From assembly GCA_905206345.1 (NCBI GenBank), contig CAJLGW010000037.1, positions 1 through 18,123 of the forward strand: a DNA stretch of 18,123 nucleotides, read 5' to 3'. Made by a program: the position numbers and the translations under genes. Numbering within the stretch: the first letter of the stretch is position 1; every line of letters begins with the position of its first letter. Under the pieces are notes generated by a model. It had not been told where the DNA came from and ran no database searches. It saw only the letters and a list, made by a program, of their open reading frames with translations. Shown one piece after another: positions 1 through 7,843 of this stretch. Source of the DNA: an uncultured Sutterella sp. GTDB taxonomy: Bacteria > Pseudomonadota > Gammaproteobacteria > Burkholderiales > Burkholderiaceae_F.

Positions 1-8
1 GAGCACGA

Positions 9-22
9 TTGACATGGATCAA
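9..22. promoter_or_regulatory. FNR/ANR-like operator
   Basis: The 14 bases read TTGAC-ATGG-ATCAA. The FNR/ANR consensus is TTGAT-N4-ATCAA, so nine of ten defined positions match and the dyad is symmetric apart from that one base. No rightward gene follows within 1500 bases, because the next gene ends here from the other side. The site therefore most likely controls a gene transcribed leftward out of the window. An FNR-type regulator would suit a genome with fumarate respiration genes, but no such regulator is encoded in this window. Confidence 0.5.
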
Positions 23-25
23 CGT

Positions 26-50
26 ACTCCTGAACTAGTTAGGCGGGAGT
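26..50. repeat. Inverted repeat beside the FNR-like site
   Basis: ACTCC at 26-30 pairs with GGAGT at 46-50. Between them lies the 8-base palindrome AACTAGTT (33-40). It could be an operator or a leader hairpin of the gene beyond the left edge. The arms are short, so chance is possible. Confidence 0.25.
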
Positions 51-101
51 TTGGGCTAATTTGATTTTTAGTTAACAAGCAACAAAATAGCCTTTCAAAG
101 T

Positions 102-1553
102 TTACGGCGCACGGTTGTAGAGCGTTTGCAATACACCACGAATCACCAAGTCCGTTGTCTTTTGATTTAATCCGTCAATGGCATCGGGTTCCCTCAAAGC
201 CGTCGGATCGTATTCTTCGGGTTGCTTTTTCATTTCAGCAATCACGATATCCTTCCAGAAGGCCGGTGCTTCGCTTTCTTCCCAATAGCCACGACCTCGA
301 CCAAAGTGGGCAACGGCTAAATAAAGCAAAATGGCTTCTAACAAATAGTTTTGAAGAGCGATCTTACTCCAAGAAACTCGTGTGCCGCGCACGCCTTTGA
401 CTTGGTTATAGGCAATGGCAGCCCCTGCGCCACCAATGGCGCCAATAACGGTGCCTAAAAGCGTTCCAAGGCCACCGGTTAAGCCACCCGTTGCCAAGTC
501 CGTTGCAAGGCCGCTCGCAGCCCCTGCGCCCACGGCACCCACAATGGCAGCCCCCTTGGGGTTAGCGGCGGTATTAACCGTCCAGTCCGTCTTTAAACGA
601 CGCAAAATTTCACGACGAACGCCCGCACCGTCAATGCCATGCGTATCAATCAAGCGTTGCGTTAAAGCGCACAAACCGTCAGCTGCGCGAGCTGCCAACG
701 CATTTTTTGCGTCTTCAATGGGGCCGGCTTGGGGTTTAACAACACCTAAGCGACGCCCCCAGTCTTTGACTTGTTCCGTCAACGAATAATTGGACAGTTC
801 TTCATGATCGACCACCAATTGCGTCATGTAATTGGTGATGGCTTCAATGCTCGTTGAATAAACGGCACGACGTTGACGCGTCCAAGCTTCGCGAAGCGCT
901 TCATAGGTGGCTTTTTGTTCTTCGGTCAATACGTTGCCGATCGCATCAAAAAGCGCAAATTCTTGCACCCAGCAGCGGGCAAAAGCATCCATTGGTAAGA
1001 CGCTCTTAACCAACGGGAATTGCGCCATGTAGTCGTTCCACTGAGCGAGTTCCGCCTCTTCCAAACTCTTTTCACGGGGTTTACCCATTTGGTTTAAAAG
1101 CACGATGACGGGCTTATTGATCCAAGAGAGAATTTGCATTTCTGCGGCTACGTACGAGCAGGCTTGCGGAGACTCACTGGCGTTCACCAAATAAAGCACA
1201 ACGCTACTTGTGTCACGGACGTGTTTTAAGGCGCGTTGGTTAAGCCACAATGCCTTGTTGGACATGCGATCCCAGACTTCGGCTAAGAACCAACCCAAGG
1301 GGTTTGAACGGCCTTCCAAGCGTTGTGCTAAACGAACACTGTCACCGAACCCCGGCGTATCCCACAAAACCAATTCAGAGTAACCGTCAGAGCCGCGGAT
1401 AAGCACGTAGTCATCGTTGGTTTCTGTGACATGAGGACGGTCAGCCACTTCACCGATATCTCGACCCAAGAGAGTACGCGCCAGCGTCGTCTTCCCGATA
1501 TTGGTGTGAGAAACCAGACTTAAGTTAATTCGCATTGTTTGCATATCAGCCAT
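102..1553 (-). CDS. DUF3482-type GTPase-like protein with glycine-rich segment
   Basis: A 483-residue P-loop GTPase-like protein of the type annotated as DUF3482; its cellular role is not established. The N-terminal G domain has a P-loop at about residues 15-22 (S-H-T-N-I-G-K-T, with Ser where Gly or Ala is usual) and a G3 motif WDTPG at 64-68. In place of the G4 NKxD there is NQMG at 154-157 after a hydrophobic strand, so guanine specificity may be relaxed. Residues about 334-381 form a Gly/Ala-rich hydrophobic stretch like a glycine zipper, which could insert in or lie on a membrane. The rest is predicted helical. The start ATG has an AAGGA ribosome site 8 bases upstream. It follows the DUF2868 membrane protein gene by 17 bases on the same strand, so the two are probably co-transcribed and may act together. 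Family assignment is by resemblance. Confidence 0.8.
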   Translation of the reverse strand: MADMQTMRINLSLVSHTNIGKTTLARTLLGRDIGEVADRPHVTETNDDYVLIRGSDGYSELVLWDTPGFGDSVRLAQRLEGRSNPLGWFLAEVWDRMSNKALWLNQRALKHVRDTSSVVLYLVNASESPQACSYVAAEMQILSWINKPVIVLLNQMGKPREKSLEEAELAQWNDYMAQFPLVKSVLPMDAFARCWVQEFALFDAIGNVLTEEQKATYEALREAWTRQRRAVYSTSIEAITNYMTQLVVDHEELSNYSLTEQVKDWGRRLGVVKPQAGPIEDAKNALAARAADGLCALTQRLIDTHGIDGAGVRREILRRLKTDWTVNTAANPKGAAIVGAVGAGAASGLATDLATGGLTGGLGTLLGTVIGAIGGAGAAIAYNQVKGVRGTRVSWSKIALQNYLLEAILLYLAVAHFGRGRGYWEESEAPAFWKDIVIAEMKKQPEEYDPTALREPDAIDGLNQKTTDLVIRGVLQTLYNRAP

Positions 1554-1570
1554 GACACATGTCCTTCCAA

Positions 1571-3022
1571 TTAAGCCACTTGCCCGCAGGCTTTCTTTAA
1601 TTCGTCTTGCGTTTGTTGATCGGGTTTAAGTCCTGAGTGATAAAACACCACCGGAACCTTGGCACTTTCAGCAAATTCTTTCCAAAGGTCTTGACGCATT
1701 TGAATACGATCGGCGAAGTCGCCGAAACGCGTGATGTAACCGCCCATATCGACTAAGAGCAAAACTCTGGCTTTACCGACTTTTGCTTTGATGAGTTCCA
1801 CCGTGTGGCCTTGCACTTCATGTTCGGGCGTCGTGGTGCCGTTCATCAAAATCCACACTTGTTGCGCCGTGCCTGATGCTTCAAGCGTCAAGGGCGCCTC
1901 TTCAGCGGCAAAATCCAACGTGTGATTACGGACTTCAGCCAAGTTAAAACCTAAGCTTTCGGCAAGACGGTAAGCCGTTTCAATGGCGCTTTGATTGCTG
2001 TTGGTATCAGGAATCATCAAATCGAGATTAAGCTCTTCCGCACGCCAGGCCTTCAAAATGTCTTGGTAGTAACGATCTTCCAAATCCAACGGATAGTTTT
2101 TCGTGAGTTTCGAGATCGCAATCGTGTGCTTGAAAACCAAAAGTAAACGGGGAATGACGACAAAGAAGCAAAGCATCACGATGATGCGCAAAAGCCAAAG
2201 GCTTGCGGAGACTTCAACGCCACTCATCGCTAAGCGGTCAAAGCGCAAATTCGCCACTTCCAAAATGTTGGGCATGGGGCCTAAGAAATTCGTAAAGAAC
2301 CCGTAGGTGACCATGATGAGTTGGTAGACAATTTCGGGGCTTTCTGCCAACCACGTACTTTCCCAACCCACGGTATAGGCCGTTCCGATCCCGCGAAGTA
2401 AAACGCTCACGATCATGCCGACCACAAAACCCAATGCGGCCAAGTGGAAAGCACGAGCCGTGAATTCCGTTAAAAACGGTGCCATTAATTGACCAAGCGT
2501 TTTCGCCTTATCTAAGGACTTCGTAAGAATATTTTTTTGTAAGAACGAAAAGCTTTGACGAATGCCTAAGAAGTCGCGACGTTTGTCTTCACGAAAGCCC
2601 GAAATGAAAAGGGCTAAGTAGACCACAATGTTCCAAAGCAAGATGCCAAAAAAGGGCAACGACAAGAGGTTGATGCGAGAGCCGGTGCTGGCAAACTGAT
2701 CGGTTAAAAGGCCCGCTAAAAGCGCAATCGCAAATAACCCCCATGTTAACCAGGCAGGAGGAACGAGTTTGACCGTTGAGGCTTTAATCGAAGGGTTCTT
2801 CGCCTCAATCATCTTTTTAGCGATACGGGCGCGAGCAATGAGGAAGGTGGCAATGTCAGCACCTTCACCGACCGCAAGCGAGGCTTGGCGCGTCGCACGA
2901 TTGGCGTCACTACTTTCCCATGACAAAGTGGGGGTTTGCTCAAGCATTTTGACTTGAGTCACCAACTCCGTATCAGTGACGGAAAACTTTCCGTTGGGGA
3001 CGTTTGAATAGGGTTCGCTCAT
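1571..3022 (-). CDS. DUF2868-type membrane protein
   Basis: A 483-residue integral membrane protein resembling the DUF2868 family, whose function is unknown. Hydrophobic segments lie at about residues 90-109, 117-142, 190-213 and 275-297, with a less hydrophobic one near 231-248. The N-terminal 85 residues are polar and helical. The C-terminal part, about 310-483, looks soluble, with alternating strands and helices (for example VWILMNG and ARVLLLVDMGG), so a cytoplasmic nucleotide-binding-like or Rossmann-like fold is possible, though no Walker motif is visible. The gene lies 17 bases before the DUF3482 GTPase gene. This pairing recurs in betaproteobacteria from general knowledge and suggests a membrane anchor plus GTPase partner. 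The ribosome site before the ATG is weak. The 99 bases between it and thiE leave room for its own promoter. Confidence 0.8.
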   Translation of the reverse strand: MSEPYSNVPNGKFSVTDTELVTQVKMLEQTPTLSWESSDANRATRQASLAVGEGADIATFLIARARIAKKMIEAKNPSIKASTVKLVPPAWLTWGLFAIALLAGLLTDQFASTGSRINLLSLPFFGILLWNIVVYLALFISGFREDKRRDFLGIRQSFSFLQKNILTKSLDKAKTLGQLMAPFLTEFTARAFHLAALGFVVGMIVSVLLRGIGTAYTVGWESTWLAESPEIVYQLIMVTYGFFTNFLGPMPNILEVANLRFDRLAMSGVEVSASLWLLRIIVMLCFFVVIPRLLLVFKHTIAISKLTKNYPLDLEDRYYQDILKAWRAEELNLDLMIPDTNSNQSAIETAYRLAESLGFNLAEVRNHTLDFAAEEAPLTLEASGTAQQVWILMNGTTTPEHEVQGHTVELIKAKVGKARVLLLVDMGGYITRFGDFADRIQMRQDLWKEFAESAKVPVVFYHSGLKPDQQTQDELKKACGQVA

Positions 3023-3121
3023 GGCGTTTTTATTGTCTGAATAGAAAAAACAAAATACCTAGTAATTGTACCGACAAACCATGCACGAAAAACACGTTAA
3101 AAGCACTGAATTTGTGAGAAG

Positions 3122-3757
3122 TTATGCTTCGTCCCATAGGGTTCGTAATTCTCGAGTGGCTTCATAAGGAGAGGGTTGTCCGCAAATGGCAGAAACCACA
3201 GCAATCCCTTGGGCTTTCGCCTTCACTAACGCAGGGATGTGTTGAGTTTTCACGCTACCGATGGCAACGCAGGGAACAGGGCTTGCTTCAGAGAGCTTTT
3301 GAAAGCCATCAAGTCCCACAGGAGCCGCGGCATCTTTTTTGGTCGTTGTCGCAAAAATCGGACCAATACCCACGTAGTCAACAACGCTTGGATCAACAAC
3401 GCGCATTTCATCCATCGTGTTGATGGAAAGCCCCACGATTTTATCGGGGCCCACTAATTCACGAACCTTTTCAACGGGGAGGTCTTTTTGACCCACGTGC
3501 ACGCCATCGGCATCCATTGCCAACGCCACATCCACGTGATCGTTAATGATGAGTTTAGTATCAAAGGGTTCAAGCGCCTTTTTTAGTTCAGCAGCACACT
3601 CAAAATATTGACGTTTTTTCCAATCGGGTGCTCTTAATTGTACCAACGTGGCACCGGCTTTGGCTGCTTCAACGGCGGTTTCCACCATACCGAAAGAAGC
3701 GGTTAAATCAGGGTCTAAAACTAAGTAAATGCTGTAGTCAACGAGGGGCTTGGCCAT
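3122..3757 (-). CDS. thiE: Thiamine-phosphate synthase
   Basis: ThiE joins 4-methyl-5-(2-phosphooxyethyl)thiazole with HMP pyrophosphate to give thiamine monophosphate in the cytoplasm. The 211-residue protein has the expected length and TIM-barrel signatures: VQLRAP near residue 40, INDHVDVALAMDADGVHVGQKDLP from about 70 to 93, and GIGPIFATTTK near 131-141 for the phosphate-binding region. The late loop reads VAIGSV, where VAIGGI is usual, a mild substitution. The ATG lies 2 bases after the thiM stop, with AAGGA inside the end of thiM as ribosome site, so translation of the two is probably coupled. Gene order thiM-thiE with no thiD, thiC or thiG nearby points to salvage of thiazole alcohol. 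Confidence 0.92.
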   Translation of the reverse strand: MAKPLVDYSIYLVLDPDLTASFGMVETAVEAAKAGATLVQLRAPDWKKRQYFECAAELKKALEPFDTKLIINDHVDVALAMDADGVHVGQKDLPVEKVRELVGPDKIVGLSINTMDEMRVVDPSVVDYVGIGPIFATTTKKDAAAPVGLDGFQKLSEASPVPCVAIGSVKTQHIPALVKAKAQGIAVVSAICGQPSPYEATRELRTLWDEA

Positions 3758-3759
3758 TG

Positions 3760-4545
3760 TTATTTTCCTTGTGTGATTTGGTAGAGGGCGTCCAAGTAAG
3801 CAACGTGGAAACTTCCCGGGCCTTTGGATTCCTTAAAAGCGATTTCTTCGGCGCGCTTGGCAAGCATCAAGGCGGCAGCTGTGGCTGTGAGGGGACAGGG
3901 GCATGCTGCACAAAAAGCAGCCACCAAAGCTGATAGTGAGCAACCCGTACCCACCACCAACGTAGCCATCACGTGGCCCCCGGGAATTTCAATGACGTCT
4001 TCGCCATCCGTTACAAAGTCAGACGCTCCCGTCACCGCGACAACGCATCCTACTTTTGGAGCAAGTTTTCTGGCTGCTGAAATAGCATTGACGCTGTCAT
4101 CTAAACTGTCCACGCCTTTACCGCCGGCAGAGGCTCCGACAATGGCCATAATTTCGCTAGCGTTACCTCGAACAACGGTGGGACGCAAACGAAGGAGTCG
4201 GTCAATCACATCGTCTCGCCAAGGTAAAACACCCGCGGCGACCGGGTCAAGCACCCACGGTTTTTTCTCTTCATTGGCGGTTTCAATGGCAGATATCATG
4301 CTTTGAACGCGTTCGGGGAAAATCGTGCCGACGTTGACTAAAAGCGTACTGGCAATGCGAGCGAAATCAACACACTCTTCTTCGGCAATGATCATTGCAG
4401 GCGACGCGCCGCTAGCAAGCAGCACATCGGCCGTGATTTCTTGAACGACATCATTGGTCATGCAGTGAACAAGCGGTCGGACACTCGTCATGCGGGTGAC
4501 TAATTGGGTAAAGTCAGAATGAGAAAGCGTGGCGTATTGAGACAT
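3760..4545 (-). CDS. thiM: Hydroxyethylthiazole kinase
   Basis: ThiM phosphorylates 4-methyl-5-(2-hydroxyethyl)thiazole with ATP, feeding ThiE. From the ATG at 4545 the protein has 261 residues, near the E. coli length of 262. Conserved stretches include PLVHCMTNDVVQ near the N-terminus, the GASPAM segment, WVLDPVAAG, TVVRGNASEI and VVGTGCSLSALVAAF, the last carrying the Gly-rich nucleotide loop and conserved Cys. An in-frame TTG four codons earlier (4557) is possible, but the ATG aligns better with the family. Neither has a good Shine-Dalgarno sequence. No TPP riboswitch signature is visible in the 99 bases between this ATG and lgt, which is unusual for a thiamine gene. It shares a divergent promoter region with lgt. 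Confidence 0.92.
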   Translation of the reverse strand: MSQYATLSHSDFTQLVTRMTSVRPLVHCMTNDVVQEITADVLLASGASPAMIIAEEECVDFARIASTLLVNVGTIFPERVQSMISAIETANEEKKPWVLDPVAAGVLPWRDDVIDRLLRLRPTVVRGNASEIMAIVGASAGGKGVDSLDDSVNAISAARKLAPKVGCVVAVTGASDFVTDGEDVIEIPGGHVMATLVVGTGCSLSALVAAFCAACPCPLTATAAALMLAKRAEEIAFKESKGPGSFHVAYLDALYQITQGK

Positions 4546-4577
4546 TTTGATGCACAAAATAAGTTTGGAACCCTATG

Positions 4578-4583
4578 AGTATA
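4578..4583 (-). promoter_or_regulatory. Possible -10 element for thiM-thiE
   Basis: On the minus strand this reads TATACT, five of six matches to TATAAT, 32 bases before the chosen thiM ATG. No good -35 hexamer sits at 16-18 bases, so the promoter may be weak or activator-dependent. Confidence 0.25.
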
Positions 4584-4644
4584 GACAGATTGCCTCAAAA
4601 GATACGCTAGAATTTTCGAAACTCACCAAAAATGAAAAAGAATT

Positions 4645-5436
4645 ATGCTCATTCACCCTCAGTTTGACCCCGTTGCCATTTCCATTGGCCCCTTATCCAT
4701 CCACTGGTACGGATTAATGTACTTGGTGGGTTTTGCGCTTTTTTGGCTTTTAGGCACGTGGCGTGCAAAACGTGATGCTTGGCGAGATCTTACGGCAGAA
4801 GACGTGGAAGAACTTCTCTTTGTGGGAGTTCTTGGGGTGATTTTGGGCGGTCGTCTTGGTTATTGCTTCTTTTATCAACCCGAATGGTTTATCACACACC
4901 CCTTAGACATCATTCGTGTTTGGGACGGTGGGATGAGTGCACACGGCGGCGTGTTGGGCGTGATTGTAGCGATGTTTAATTTTGCTAAGACTCGTGAAAA
5001 ATCGTTTTTAAAGATTGCCGACTTTGTGACACCTTTGGTGCCCCTTGGACTTTTCTTTGGTCGAATCGGCAACTTCATCAATGGTGAGTTGTGGGGACGT
5101 GTGAGCTCTCCCGACTACGTCTTTGCCATGATTTTCCCGCATGCTCAAGATTGGTTGCCACGTCACCCGTCGCAGCTTTATGAAGCCGGTCTCGAAGGTC
5201 TGTTGCTCTTTGTGTTTTTGTGGCTCTACTCCATGCGTCCCCGTAAAGATGGGCGCGTGGCCGCACTCTTTTGTTTGGGCTACGGTGTGGCGCGCTTCTT
5301 TGTGGAATTCTTTAGAGAACCGGACGCTTTCTTGGGCCTTCAGGCCTTGGGTTTAAGTCAAGGCCAATGGCTCTCAATTCCGATGATTTTCTTGGGACTT
5401 GCTGTTTTGTTTTGGCCAAGTAAGACGAACAATTAA
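4645..5436 (+). CDS. lgt: Prolipoprotein diacylglyceryl transferase
   Basis: Lgt transfers diacylglycerol from phosphatidylglycerol to the lipobox cysteine of prolipoproteins in the inner membrane. The 263-residue protein is polytopic with about seven hydrophobic segments. The family signature GRIGNFINGELWGR spans residues 139-152, with R140 equivalent to E. coli Arg143. H100 in GGMSAHGG corresponds to His103. R217 and E221 in GVARFFVEFFR correspond to Arg239 and Glu243. The N-terminal IHWYGLMYLVGF is also typical. The ribosome site is weak (AAAAAGAA). A 12-codon out-of-frame reading frame (4632-4667) overlaps the start. The gene converges on queH and the stop codons overlap. A substrate, an entericidin-like lipoprotein, is encoded about 2.2 kb downstream. 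Confidence 0.95.
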   Translation: MLIHPQFDPVAISIGPLSIHWYGLMYLVGFALFWLLGTWRAKRDAWRDLTAEDVEELLFVGVLGVILGGRLGYCFFYQPEWFITHPLDIIRVWDGGMSAHGGVLGVIVAMFNFAKTREKSFLKIADFVTPLVPLGLFFGRIGNFINGELWGRVSSPDYVFAMIFPHAQDWLPRHPSQLYEAGLEGLLLFVFLWLYSMRPRKDGRVAALFCLGYGVARFFVEFFREPDAFLGLQALGLSQGQWLSIPMIFLGLAVLFWPSKTNN

Positions 5437-6026
5437 ATCTCAATAGGACACGCTTGAGTCATCAGGCGTTTAATCTCTTCGGGTTCTAACCGTTGCATAG
5501 AAAATTCACAACCACAATACAGTTGGTTGTAAAAGTCGTTTTCTTTTAAAAGTTCATTGCGACGCTGTTGAAGTCCACCTTTTCGCCAATTGCGATCCCA
5601 CCATTGGGTTTCAGGGTAAAGGCTTTGCGCCAAAAGCCCAGCTTCATTGATTTGCTCTAAACTTTTCCAACGACTGCTTGCAAGCGTTGTCGTGAAAAGC
5701 GTAATCCCTTCACGATTTGCCACTTTTGCGGTTTCTGTTAGTCGTAAGTTAAAACAGATTTGGCAACGAGAACCACGTTCAGGTTGCATTTCGTGGCCCT
5801 TAACAGCTTCTCGCCATGCGGCATGATCATAGTCGCCATCAATCACGCGTAACCCTTTTTCTTTGGCATAACGCGTGAGTTCATTTTTACGGATCAAGTA
5901 TTCGGTTTCCGGAAAAATGTTCGGATTGAAATAAAAAAGCGTCGGGCGATAGTCGTTGGCAAGCATCCACTCTAAAATGGCAGACGAACAAGGGGCACAA
6001 CAACAATGAAGTAAAACGTCTTGCAT
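5433..6026 (-). CDS. queH: Epoxyqueuosine reductase QueH
   Basis: QueH (formerly DUF208) reduces epoxyqueuosine to queuosine in tRNA anticodons and is an iron-sulfur enzyme unrelated to QueG. The 197-residue protein has the metal-binding cysteines: HCCCAPC at residues 7-13, CQIC at 88-91 and a YCGC motif near residue 170. FTTTLASSRWKS near 111-122 matches the conserved FTTTL region. Length is normal for the family. Its TAA stop overlaps the lgt TAA on the opposite strand, with a 4-base gene overlap and no terminator between. It is divergent from yggS, with 70 bases between the starts. The ribosome site before the ATG is poor. Confidence 0.92.
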   Translation of the reverse strand: MQDVLLHCCCAPCSSAILEWMLANDYRPTLFYFNPNIFPETEYLIRKNELTRYAKEKGLRVIDGDYDHAAWREAVKGHEMQPERGSRCQICFNLRLTETAKVANREGITLFTTTLASSRWKSLEQINEAGLLAQSLYPETQWWDRNWRKGGLQQRRNELLKENDFYNQLYCGCEFSMQRLEPEEIKRLMTQACPIEI

Positions 6027-6037
6027 AGCTCAAATCT

Positions 6038-6065
6038 TTGCTGTAACTTCTAAGGATTGTATACG
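6038..6065 (+). promoter_or_regulatory. Possible promoter for yggS-proC
   Basis: TTGCTG at 6038-6043 and TATACG at 6060-6065 are separated by 16 bases, each with four matches to the sigma-70 hexamers. The implied transcript would start about 25 bases before the yggS ATG. Confidence 0.35.
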
Positions 6066-6096
6066 AGCGTTTTCTTCTTGGAAAAGAAAGGCAAAA

Positions 6097-6795
6097 ATGA
6101 GCATTACGGAAAACTTAACACGCATTCGCGCAGACGTTGAAAGCGCCGCCCAAGGGCGAGACGTTACGCTTTTGGCTGTGAGTAAAACTTTTGGCGTGGA
6201 CGCTATTGACGAGGCGATTGCCACCGGTCAACGTGCGTTTGGTGAAAACTACGTTCAAGAGGGCGTAGAAAAGGTTAAGTACTTCAAAGTCAAGTATCCA
6301 GAGATGGATATTGAGTGGCACATGATTGGTCCGCTTCAATCCAACAAAACCCGTTTAGTCGCAGAGCATTTTGATTGGGTGCAAAGCGTCGATCGTGAAA
6401 AGATTGCCAAGCGCTTATCGGAGCAACGCCCGGAAGGCTTGCCCGACTTAAATATTCTCATCGAAGTCAATGTGGATTTGGAAGACTCCAAAAGCGGTGT
6501 TGAAATCGATGAGGTGGAAGAGCTCTTAGCCAAATTGGTCACGCTTCCCCGAATTAAAGTGCGCGGCTTAATGTGCATTCCGAATCCCAATTTGCCGATC
6601 GCTTCGACCCTTTTGGCTTTCCGTAAAATGAAAGCATTGTTTGAATTGTTAAAAATGAAGGGCTTTGATTTGGACGTTCTTTCCATGGGGATGAGTTCAG
6701 ACTTTGTCGAAGCGATTCAAGAAGGCGCAACAGTGGTCCGTGTGGGATCGGCCATTTTCGGTGCTCGTGACTATTCAAAAAAATTAACGAAATAA
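6097..6795 (+). CDS. yggS: PLP homeostasis protein, YggS/PLPBP family
   Basis: A 232-residue PLP-binding TIM-barrel protein of the YggS/PROSC family. These proteins bind pyridoxal phosphate without known catalysis and buffer B6 and amino-acid pools. K30 in LLAVSKTF is the expected Schiff-base lysine. Further conserved blocks are FGENYVQE at 48-55, HMIGPLQSNK at 75-84, RGLMCIP near 157-162, LSMGMSSDF at 195-203 and VRVGSAIFGAR at 214-224, the last two forming the phosphate pocket. proC follows directly, a common pairing. AAAGGC precedes the ATG as a weak ribosome site. The gene symbol follows E. coli usage. Confidence 0.95.
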   Translation: MSITENLTRIRADVESAAQGRDVTLLAVSKTFGVDAIDEAIATGQRAFGENYVQEGVEKVKYFKVKYPEMDIEWHMIGPLQSNKTRLVAEHFDWVQSVDREKIAKRLSEQRPEGLPDLNILIEVNVDLEDSKSGVEIDEVEELLAKLVTLPRIKVRGLMCIPNPNLPIASTLLAFRKMKALFELLKMKGFDLDVLSMGMSSDFVEAIQEGATVVRVGSAIFGARDYSKKLTK

Positions 6796-6805
6796 GGTGA
6801 CAAAG

Positions 6806-7624
6806 ATGCAAAAACGAATTGCCATGCTCGGTGGCGGTAATATGGCAACGGCCTTGGTAGCCGGGCTTGTCGGAAGCGGTGTTAATGCCAAGATGATTGA
6901 GGTTTTGGATCGCAATGCCAATAAGTGTGAACACTTAAGCCAAACCTATGGTGTGCAGACGCATCAAACGGGGGGTGACTGGTTAGCCACGGCTGACGTC
7001 ATTGTTCTGGCCGTTAAGCCACAAGGGTTATCTCAAACCATTGATTCGTTAAAGTCTTATTTCAAAGAAGGCGCCTTATTTATTTCAATTGCTGCCGGTG
7101 TTCGTATTGCCGATATTGCCCGTTGGGTGGGTTCAAGTCGCGTTGTTCGCGCCATGCCCAATACGCCTGCGTTGGTGGGGGCCGGTGTTGTCGGTTTGTA
7201 CGTTCCTTCTGAGCTTCAAGCCGAAGATCGCACCGTGGCGCAAGACGTTTTAGCCGCCATGGGCGAAGTCATTACGGTCAATAGCGAAGAACAATTGGAT
7301 GTTCTTTCGACCGTCTCGGGTTCGGGTCCGGCTTACGTGTTTCGCTTTATTGAAGCATTAGAAGCCGCCGCTGTTCGTCGTGGTTTTGATGAAGCGGGTG
7401 CTCGTCGCATGGCCATCATGACGGTGGTGGGTGCCGGGAAGCTCGCTAGTCTCTGTCATGAGGCGCCTTCGAAATTGCGTGAAAATGTGACGAGTAAAGG
7501 CGGTACGACGGCAGAAGCCTTACGTGTCATGCAAGAGCACGACTTTATGGGTATGATGGATGAAGCGATTCAAGCCGCTTTTGATCGTAACCAAGTCTTG
7601 GCCGATGAGTTAGGCAAGGCGTAG
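6806..7624 (+). CDS. proC: Pyrroline-5-carboxylate reductase
   Basis: ProC reduces 1-pyrroline-5-carboxylate to proline with NAD(P)H, the last step of proline synthesis. The Rossmann motif MLGGGNMATALV lies at residues 7-18. AVKPQ at 69-73, RAMPNTPALVGAG at 115-127, SGSGPAYVF at 171-179 and SKGGTTAEAL at 230-239 are the family signatures for cofactor and substrate binding. I chose the ATG at 6806 (272 residues) because AAGGTGA lies just before it. An upstream in-frame GTG at 6797 would add three residues and sit 1 base from the yggS stop. The gene is almost certainly in an operon with yggS. Confidence 0.94.
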   Translation: MQKRIAMLGGGNMATALVAGLVGSGVNAKMIEVLDRNANKCEHLSQTYGVQTHQTGGDWLATADVIVLAVKPQGLSQTIDSLKSYFKEGALFISIAAGVRIADIARWVGSSRVVRAMPNTPALVGAGVVGLYVPSELQAEDRTVAQDVLAAMGEVITVNSEEQLDVLSTVSGSGPAYVFRFIEALEAAAVRRGFDEAGARRMAIMTVVGAGKLASLCHEAPSKLRENVTSKGGTTAEALRVMQEHDFMGMMDEAIQAAFDRNQVLADELGKA

Positions 7625-7657
7625 GTATTTCAAAAATATTTTCTAAGGAGTTTTCCA

Positions 7658-7828
7658 ATGAAGAAGTCTCTCATTGTGTTTGCCATGATCGGAAGCTTGA
7701 TTGCGTTGACGGGTTGTAATACGGTGGCCGGTCTCGGACAAGATTTGAAAAAAGGCTCAGAGCATGTGAGTGAAGCCATCGGTAAGATGGGCGACAACAT
7801 GACACGAAAAGCCAACGAAAACAAATAG
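7658..7828 (+). CDS. Entericidin-like small lipoprotein
   Basis: A 56-residue lipoprotein precursor. The N-terminus is a Lys-Lys signal peptide with a hydrophobic core and the lipobox LTGC, with the lipidated cysteine at residue 20. The segment after it, CNTVAGLGQDL, matches the entericidin EcnA/EcnB pattern CNTxxGxGxD. The remaining 30 residues are amphipathic and Lys/Glu-rich. A strong ribosome site TAAGGAG (7644-7650) sits 7 bases before the ATG. Entericidins are described as small envelope lipoproteins with bacteriolytic (EcnB) or antidote (EcnA) roles, but many homologues are single genes like this one with no known function. It lies 33 bases after proC and ends just before a terminator. 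Confidence 0.85.
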   Translation: MKKSLIVFAMIGSLIALTGCNTVAGLGQDLKKGSEHVSEAIGKMGDNMTRKANENK

Positions 7829-7843
7829 TCCCAAAACGAAAAA

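Noticed and set aside
53..93. GGCTA/TAGCC pair as terminator of the DUF3482 gene
   Set aside because: Five pairs with a 31-base loop and no adjoining U tract are too weak to call.
4632..4667. 12-codon upstream frame overlapping the lgt start
   Set aside because: It begins with ATG-AAA-AAG but has no ribosome site of its own and is too short to judge; likely chance.
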